Below, in pieces: positions 4,572-9,487 of a DNA stretch of 9,487 bases. This DNA is from Desulfobacteraceae bacterium (GTDB lineage Bacteria; Desulfobacterota; Desulfobacteria; Desulfobacterales; UBA11574): assembly GCA_002868985.1 (NCBI GenBank), contig PKTV01000160.1, forward strand, positions 1-9,487, in the 5' to 3' direction. Made by a program: the position numbers and the translations under genes. The notes below the pieces were generated by a model that was not told the origin of the DNA, did not search any database, and saw nothing but the letters and a program-made list of their open reading frames with translations. Every line of letters begins with the position of its first letter. The stretch's first letter is position 1.

Positions 4572-6719
4572 TCATCTGTCAACTCTTCTGACATCCTGAA
4601 TATGTTTAATCTTTCTAATGGCCGAGAGAACCTTGTTTAAATGGTCGGTGTTTTCGACGGCTATGGTGAATACACTGTCGACGATTTTACTCTGACGTGT
4701 TTCTGTGTTCGCACTTAAAATATTGGCGCCATTTTTGCTGATACTTGCAGTGATATCCGCCAACAATCCAACCCTGTCATAAGAACGAACCAAAATTTTT
4801 ACAGGATATGTATCAGCTATATCCACACTCCATTCCACATCTATTTGTCGTTCAGGGCTCATTTTCATAGCATTAACACAACGTGTTCGATGGACGGTGA
4901 CCCCATAACCTCTTGTAATATAACCTGTAATAGGATCTCCTGGAACCGGCTGACAGCATTTTCCGAACTTGATCAAAATATCGTCGACACCTTTTACAGT
5001 CACACCCGTTTTCGGTTTTTTCTTTCTAACGCGGCTAATGATTTTATCAAGAAAGGATGCGGAATCTTCTTTTTCTTCGGGTTTCGGCTCAACCTTTCGA
5101 ATAATCTGCAAAGGCGTGATTTTTCCGTAACCCACGCTTGCAATCAGATCATCCATCTGCTTAAAACCAAAATGCTCCACTACCTTCTCCATCTCATCTG
5201 ATTTCAAGAGGGTATTAAAATTTAGGCGGTACTTGCGAAATGCCTTTTCGCACATCTCCCGACCGAGGGTAATGCTTCGTTCTCTTTCCTGGGTTTTGAT
5301 CCATTGTCTGATCCTTGAACGGGCTTTGACAGTTTTAACAAAATTGAGCCAGTCTTTACTGGGATGACTCTTTTTTGATGTGGATATTTCAACAGTGTCA
5401 CCGGTTTTCAATTCATATTGCAAAGGGACGATACGACCGTTCACTTTGGACCCGACACACTGATTTCCGACTTCTGTATGAATTAAGTATGCAAAATCCA
5501 CAGGGGTAGCGCCACTGGGCACTGTTTTTATCTCTCCCCGGGGAGTAAAAACATACACTTCATCCGGAAAGAGATCAATGCGGACATTTTCCAAAAATTC
5601 ATCTGGATTTTCAAAATTTTCCTGGTTTTCCACCAGGTTCTGTATCCAGGAAAACGTTTTGGCTGTCTTCTCATCAAAGTGAAGACCTTCCTTGTAGCTC
5701 CAGTGAGCAGCGATACCTGATTTGGCAACTTTATCCATTTCCCATGTTCGAATCTGAATCTCAATACGTTCTCCAAATGGGCCGATGACGGTTGTGTGGA
5801 GGGACTGGTACATATTGGGCTTGGGGACCCCGATATAATCCTTGAATTTTTTGGCAACCGGTTTCCATAGAGAATGAATCACTCCGAGTGCTTCATAGCA
5901 ATGGGGTACTGAGTCCAGAATTATTCTAAACGCAATGATATCGTAGACATCTTCAAATTCAAGGTTCTGGGACAACATTTTCTTATATATACTGTAAAAA
6001 TATTTATACCTTCGGAGAACTTCGCATTCAAGGTTGTGCTCATCCATCTTTTTTTTGATGAGGTCTTTGACCGTTTCAATATATTTTTCGCCTTCTTCTT
6101 TATCTTGATTTACGTGCTGTTCTATCTTGGAATATTCATCAGGCTGGATATACATAAACGATGCGTCTTCAAGTTCCTTTTTAATCCAGTAAATACCGAG
6201 ACGGCCGGCAATTGGGGCGTATATATCGAGGGTTTCCCTGGCAATTTTTGCCTTTTTTTTCGGAGAGTGAAACTTCAATGTCCTCATATTGTGAAGTCGA
6301 TCTGCCAGTTTGATCAATATAACCCGGATATCATCCGCCATTGCCAGGATCATTTTCCTGATGCTCTCAGCCTGGCGTGCCTGGGAGCCGCTGCTAAAAG
6401 GGAGGACACTCAGTTTGGTTACACCCGATACAATAAGGCTGACATCTTTACCGAACATCTCATTGATTTCTTCTATGGTGGCGTGTGTATCTTCAACAAC
6501 ATCGTGTAACAGGCCGGCGGCAACACTGACAACATCTAGCTTCATATCGGCAAGGATGCCGGCCACTTCAAGGGGATGGGATAGATAGGGCTCACCGGAA
6601 AGACGAACCTGTCCATCGTGGACTCTGGCGGAGTAAATATATGCACGATCGATAATATCAAGATCCGCATCCGGGTAATATTCGGTAATTTTGTCGATGA
6701 TGTCGTTAATACGGATCAT
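4572..6719 (-). CDS. relA: Bifunctional (p)ppGpp synthetase/hydrolase (Rel/SpoT)
   Basis: This is a 715-residue long RSH protein controlling the stringent response. Domains in order: HD hydrolase (about 25-150) with H48, the HDVVED box (72-77) and LADRLHN (138-144), all apparently intact; ppGpp synthetase (about 230-345) with YSIYKKM, KFKDYIGVPK (291-300), NMYQSLHT (302-309) and IEIQIRT; TGS (about 383-446); a CC-containing region with GKCCQPVPGD and H610/C614; and a C-terminal ACT domain (about 638-713). An intact HD domain and the KFKD motif, close to the RxKD type, suggest both synthesis and hydrolysis, as in Rel/SpoT rather than E. coli RelA. The ATG has AGGA nine bases upstream. The gene is the last of the minus-strand block, with a 365-bp leader that carries repeats. 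Confidence 0.96.
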   Translation of the reverse strand: MIRINDIIDKITEYYPDADLDIIDRAYIYSARVHDGQVRLSGEPYLSHPLEVAGILADMKLDVVSVAAGLLHDVVEDTHATIEEINEMFGKDVSLIVSGVTKLSVLPFSSGSQARQAESIRKMILAMADDIRVILIKLADRLHNMRTLKFHSPKKKAKIARETLDIYAPIAGRLGIYWIKKELEDASFMYIQPDEYSKIEQHVNQDKEEGEKYIETVKDLIKKKMDEHNLECEVLRRYKYFYSIYKKMLSQNLEFEDVYDIIAFRIILDSVPHCYEALGVIHSLWKPVAKKFKDYIGVPKPNMYQSLHTTVIGPFGERIEIQIRTWEMDKVAKSGIAAHWSYKEGLHFDEKTAKTFSWIQNLVENQENFENPDEFLENVRIDLFPDEVYVFTPRGEIKTVPSGATPVDFAYLIHTEVGNQCVGSKVNGRIVPLQYELKTGDTVEISTSKKSHPSKDWLNFVKTVKARSRIRQWIKTQERERSITLGREMCEKAFRKYRLNFNTLLKSDEMEKVVEHFGFKQMDDLIASVGYGKITPLQIIRKVEPKPEEKEDSASFLDKIISRVRKKKPKTGVTVKGVDDILIKFGKCCQPVPGDPITGYITRGYGVTVHRTRCVNAMKMSPERQIDVEWSVDIADTYPVKILVRSYDRVGLLADITASISKNGANILSANTETRQSKIVDSVFTIAVENTDHLNKVLSAIRKIKHIQDVRRVDR

Positions 6720-6858
6720 GGTGAAAAATCCTGGCCCATCTTAGATCCCGACACGCGGGGGAGGACCGGGCTTTGTTTATCCCCAGATGGAATTTGCTTT
6801 GCTGAATGTTCATTTTAGAAAATAGGAAGTTAAGAAGGTTAGAAAATCCGAAGTTTAC

Positions 6859-6898
6859 CCGCCTTTCCGCAGGAATCCGGAATCCTTCGGATCGGCGG
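6859..6898. repeat. GC-rich stem-loop, first of a pair
   Basis: Pairing segments are CCGCC (6859-6863) with GGCGG (6894-6898), CCG (6867-6869) with CGG (6888-6890), and AGGA (6871-6874) with TCCT (6883-6886). The first two are separated by a 3x3 internal loop. The tip holds part of a tandem 7-mer, GGAATCC twice (6872-6885). No T-run follows on either strand, so it is not a standard terminator. Confidence 0.45.
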
Positions 6899-6902
6899 CG
6901 CC

Positions 6903-6928
6903 AGAGGCGACCAGGGGTCGGAGACTCT
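6903..6928. repeat. Second stem-loop of the pair
   Basis: CGACC (6908-6912) and GGTCG (6916-6920) pair perfectly around the 3-base loop AGG, and AGAG (6903-6906) can pair with CTCT (6925-6928) outside. It lies four bases after the first stem-loop, giving a tandem pair reminiscent of REP/BIME-type intergenic elements. Confidence 0.4.
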
Positions 6929-6990
6929 ATAGCATGCCAACCTTCTCACCTTCTTTCTCTTCACTTTCTTACTTTCTTATTTCTCAAAAT

Positions 6991-7020
6991 ATTTGTGTTT
7001 ATTCGTGTTCATCCGTGGTT
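6991..7020. repeat. Three in-phase 10-bp repeats
   Basis: Three adjacent decamers, ATTTGTGTTT, ATTCGTGTTC and ATCCGTGGTT, share the core ATNCGTG. Neighbouring units match at 8 and 7 of 10 positions. On the minus strand this reads ACCACGGAT-GAACACGAAT-AAACACAAAT. From memory, this CACGGAT/CACGAAT decamer series recurs in intergenic DNA of many Desulfobacterota and other environmental bacteria. That cannot be verified here. Confidence 0.6.
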
Positions 7021-7084
7021 TCTCTTATCCTCTTTTCTCTTTCCTATTTGCTCTTCCCTATTCCTGTTTTAAATGAAAAATAAA

Positions 7085-8605
7085 TCAATATGCCTTAGCA
7101 AAGACGACTCGACCGGTGCTGGGACTGCCGCAGCATATACACTTGCCTTTCTCTAACGGGTTATCAAAGGGAATACATCGAATCGTAACAGTAAGATCGT
7201 CTTTAATTTTCGTCTCGCAAACATCTTCCCCGCACCAGTGGGAATGTGCAAACCCGCCGTGTATTTCAGGCTTTTCCTGATTTTCGGGGGTGAAAAAATC
7301 ATAGAATTCATTCTTATCATCGATTGAAAAGGTGTATTTTTTTCTAAAAGACAAGGCACGTTCAAATATTGTGTCCTGAATTTCATCCAGAATGTGTGTT
7401 ATTTCTCCAACAAAATGATCTTTTTTTAGGGAAGTTTTATCTTTATGGTTTTTGTCTCTACGTGCAACGTATACGGAATTTTCGGCAATATCTCTTGGGC
7501 CGATTTCCACCCGAATCGGTATCCCTTTTTTTATCCATTCCCATCCCCTGGCGCCACCGATCTCGCGACTGTCAATCTCTACCCTAAGTCGACGATGATG
7601 GTAGGTTTTGTCATTCAGCTCTTTTTTCAAGCTTTCAACAAATTCCATCACTTTTGCTCTGTCTTCAGGCTTTCGGATGATGGGCATCAAGACGACATGT
7701 GAAGACGCAACTTTTGGCGGAAGAATGACACCGTCATCATCACCGTGGGACATGATGAGTCCGCCGATAAGCCGGGTGGATGAGCCCCATGAAGTGGTCC
7801 ACGCATATTCTTCAGTCTCTTGGGCGGTCTGAAACTTGATATCAGAAGCCTTTGCAAAATTTTGTCCCAAAAAATGTGACGTGCCGGCCTGAAGACCTTT
7901 TCTGTCTTGCATCATCGCTTCCATGGACAGAGTATCGACCGCTCCGGGAAATCTTTCGGAAGCCGATTTTCTTCCTTTAATAACCGGCATGGCCAGGTAT
8001 TCTTCAGCCATTCTGGCATAAACATCGAGCATTAATTTCGTCCGCTCGATGGCTTCTTCTTTAGTTGCATGGGCCGTGTGGCCTTCTTGCCATAAAAATT
8101 CACTGGTTCGTAAGAAAAGGCGCGTTCGCATTTCCCATCTCACGACATTTGCCCATTGATTAATAAGTATGGGGAGATCCCGATAACTCCCGACCCATTT
8201 TGAAAACGAATCTCCAATGATCGTTTCAGAAGTAGGGCGTACGATCAGGGGTTCATTGAGTGCGCCAGCGGGTTCAAGCCCGCCGTCTAATCCTTTTTCC
8301 AGCCGGTGGTGGGTCACAACGGCACATTCTTTTGCAAATCCTTCAACATGTTCGGCCTCTTTCTCAAGAAAAGACAGGGGGATAAAAAGCGGAAAATATG
8401 CATTTTTAACCCCTGTTTCTTTAAACATGTCATCCATTTCCCTAACGATGTTTTCCCAGAGAGAATATCCCCATGGCTTTATGACCATACACCCTCTCAC
8501 CGGTGATCGTTCGGCCATATCCGATGCTTTGACTACCTCCTGATACCATTGGGGATAATCTTCAGCTCGCGTTGGTGTTATTGCAGTCTTGATCTGTTTT
8601 CCCAT
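7085..8605 (-). CDS. proS: Prolyl-tRNA synthetase, archaeal/eukaryote-like type
   Basis: This 506-residue class II aminoacyl-tRNA synthetase charges tRNA-Pro with proline. It shows RPTSE (123-127), the motif 2 region VVRWEMRTRLFLRTSEFLWQ (154-173), GTSHFLGQNFAKA (241-253), and a motif 3 region TRLIGGLIMSHGDDDG (277-292). An anticodon-binding domain (about 300-400) and a C-terminal zinc domain follow, with candidate ligands C458, C463, C489 and C491 or C492. The protein ends KAY; a C-terminal tyrosine is typical of this type. It lacks the roughly 180-residue editing insertion of E. coli-type ProRS. The start is supported by AAGGAA eight bases upstream. It lies 78 bp after ispG in transcription order and may share its transcript. 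Confidence 0.97.
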   Translation of the reverse strand: MGKQIKTAITPTRAEDYPQWYQEVVKASDMAERSPVRGCMVIKPWGYSLWENIVREMDDMFKETGVKNAYFPLFIPLSFLEKEAEHVEGFAKECAVVTHHRLEKGLDGGLEPAGALNEPLIVRPTSETIIGDSFSKWVGSYRDLPILINQWANVVRWEMRTRLFLRTSEFLWQEGHTAHATKEEAIERTKLMLDVYARMAEEYLAMPVIKGRKSASERFPGAVDTLSMEAMMQDRKGLQAGTSHFLGQNFAKASDIKFQTAQETEEYAWTTSWGSSTRLIGGLIMSHGDDDGVILPPKVASSHVVLMPIIRKPEDRAKVMEFVESLKKELNDKTYHHRRLRVEIDSREIGGARGWEWIKKGIPIRVEIGPRDIAENSVYVARRDKNHKDKTSLKKDHFVGEITHILDEIQDTIFERALSFRKKYTFSIDDKNEFYDFFTPENQEKPEIHGGFAHSHWCGEDVCETKIKDDLTVTIRCIPFDNPLEKGKCICCGSPSTGRVVFAKAY

Positions 8606-8683
8606 TTAATAATTCCTTAATTTGTGTAACATCTTCTATATCTGATATATATTACCGGTTCAGGTACAAATAAAACAATAGGG

Positions 8684-9487
8684 CTATTCATCAAATTTAT
8701 CAATCTCAGCCAGCAAAACCTCGACAATTTTGTCTTCAGGAAATTTTTTTATGACCTTTCCTTTTTTAAAAAGAATTCCTGTGCCGTCACCGCCGGCAAC
8801 ACCGATATCGGCCTCTTTGGCCTCTCCCGGCCCGTTCACTACACAGCCCATAATGGCAAGTTTGACAGGCAGCGGCTTTAACAATAAAGCGTTTTCAACC
8901 TGTTCGAGAATTTTAAACAGGTCGATTTTACAGCGACCGCAAGTGGGACAGGATATAATGTCCGGCCCGTATTGGCGGATGTCCAGCGCTTTGAGGATTT
9001 CGTATCCAACCCTGATTTCTTCCACCGGGTCCCGGGTCAAAGAAACACGAATCGTATCCCCGATACCTTCTGCAAGGAGCATTCCGATGCCAAGAGACGA
9101 CTTGACGACTCCGGAATAGAGTCCTCCTGCCTCTGTTACTCCCACATGAAGGGGCAAATCTGTCTTTGAGGAAAGAAGCCGGTATGCCTCTATGGTACGA
9201 TGGACATCAGAGGCCTTTATTGAAATCTTTATATGATTAAAGTCAAAAGATGTTAATAAACCAATATGCCGCATAGCGCTTTCAACCATGGCTTCCGCGC
9301 TTGCCCCACTATACTTTTTTAGGATATCTTTTTCAAGAGAACCTGAATTAACCCCGATCCTAATGGGGATGTTAACGTCCTTTGCGCAATCAACAACCGC
9401 TTTGACTTTTTTTTCACCACCGATATTTCCCGGGTTAATTCGCAGGCCGTCGGCGCCGGACTTCGCCGAAGCGATAGCCAGGCGATA
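8684..9487 (-). CDS. ispG: IspG (GcpE), HMBPP synthase, N-terminus outside window
   Basis: IspG makes 4-hydroxy-3-methylbut-2-enyl diphosphate in the MEP isoprenoid pathway. The frame is open to the window end, so 267 C-terminal residues are seen of a family usually about 350-400 long. The Met at 9289 is internal, because upstream codons give the family sequence SGADGLRINPGNIGG and IPIRIGVNSGSLEK. The C-terminal iron-sulfur domain has CPTC in SCPTCGR, then MGCVVNGPGEA. These supply the three cysteines and the glutamate that bind the catalytic [4Fe-4S] cluster. Electrons come from ferredoxin or flavodoxin in most bacteria. The gene precedes proS, an order common in Deltaproteobacteria. It appears intact as far as visible. 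Confidence 0.97.
   Translation of the reverse strand, partial: YRLAIASAKSGADGLRINPGNIGGEKKVKAVVDCAKDVNIPIRIGVNSGSLEKDILKKYSGASAEAMVESAMRHIGLLTSFDFNHIKISIKASDVHRTIEAYRLLSSKTDLPLHVGVTEAGGLYSGVVKSSLGIGMLLAEGIGDTIRVSLTRDPVEEIRVGYEILKALDIRQYGPDIISCPTCGRCKIDLFKILEQVENALLLKPLPVKLAIMGCVVNGPGEAKEADIGVAGGDGTGILFKKGKVIKKFPEDKIVEVLLAEIDKFDE

Larger units (their letters stand above)
6816..7070. repeat. Composite repeat-like intergenic element between proS and relA
   Basis: The 365-bp gap between relA and proS contains no convincing gene. On the plus strand its left edge (6816-6848) is purine-rich (GGAAGTTAAGAAGGTTAG). The centre (6858-6938) is GC-rich and foldable. The right part (6941-7070) is strongly pyrimidine-rich (ACCTTCTCACCTTCTTTCTC and similar). 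The left edge and the reverse complement of 6960-6990 resemble each other at roughly two thirds of positions, so the element may have imperfect inverted ends, although low complexity weakens this. The layout differs sharply from neighbouring coding DNA and suggests an inserted dispersed repeat. Bases 6720-6815 are the relA leader; no clear promoter was found there. Confidence 0.5.

Noticed and set aside
4845..6588. Several plus-strand open frames of 90-157 codons opposite relA.
   Set aside because: They are antisense to a full-length, motif-complete Rel/SpoT gene and show no recognisable domains.
6991..7020. CRISPR repeats.
   Set aside because: The units are only 10 bp and directly adjacent with no spacers, and there are no cas genes.
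6806..7072. An open frame of 88 codons across the relA-proS spacer, containing VFIRVHPWF.
   Set aside because: It runs through hairpins, decamers and pyrimidine-rich DNA, has no ribosome binding site, and its 'protein' is simply the translation of the decamer repeats.
8637..8649. Palindrome TATATC-T-GATATA in the proS leader.
   Set aside because: It is a short AT-only-like palindrome with no clear promoter around it, so it is not strong enough to call an operator.
7369..9169. Plus-strand open frames opposite proS and ispG.
   Set aside because: They lie antisense to two firmly identified housekeeping genes and have no domain or ribosome binding site support.
8684..9289. A shorter ispG starting at the Met at 9289.
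   Set aside because: Codons upstream to the window end continue clear IspG family sequence, so this Met is internal.

Overview
The window is a piece of bacterial chromosome with two converging gene blocks. Bases 1-4402 read on the plus strand and bases 4572-9487 on the minus strand. The gene content suggests an anaerobic sulfur-metabolising Desulfobacterota (former Deltaproteobacteria), most likely Desulfobacterales. It combines a YeeE/YedE-type sulfur transporter, TusA and DsrE/F/H-like small proteins, a trxA-trxB-bamD run, a zinc-ribbon L28, a bifunctional Rel/SpoT, an ispG-proS pair and an archaeal/eukaryote-type ProRS. This placement is inference from gene content; no rRNA or lineage-specific gene is present.

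Plus strand, 1-1906: a sulfur-handling cluster. It holds the C-terminal half of a YeeE/YedE (TsuA-like) membrane transporter, then TusA, a TusC/DsrF-like protein, a 57-residue protein in the TusB/DsrH position, and a TusD/DsrE-like protein. Together these resemble a transporter feeding a persulfide relay. Bases 1907-2216 are non-coding or decayed. They carry a palindrome over a perfect -10 box, a short ORF that looks like the broken N-terminus of an ADP-forming acyl-CoA synthetase, and a strong sigma70-type promoter for the next gene.

Plus strand, 2217-4402: trxA, trxB and bamD form a tight operon (9-15 bp gap, then a 4-bp ATGA overlap), making a thioredoxin/thioredoxin reductase couple plus an outer-membrane assembly lipoprotein. 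rpmB (ribosomal protein L28) follows with its own leader. The convergent gap 4403-4571 holds a bidirectional terminator-like hairpin.

Minus strand, in transcription order: ispG (isoprenoid synthesis, cut by the window end), proS (prolyl-tRNA synthetase), a 365-bp spacer, then relA/spoT (stringent-response ppGpp synthetase/hydrolase). The spacer is the most structured non-coding part of the window: two GC-rich stem-loops, strong purine/pyrimidine strand asymmetry and three in-phase decamers, suggesting a dispersed repeat insertion.

Most genes are ordinary housekeeping functions. The parts most worth a second look are the compact sulfur-relay cluster with its very small DsrH-position protein, the decayed acyl-CoA synthetase start next to the trxA promoter, and the repeat-like element between proS and relA.
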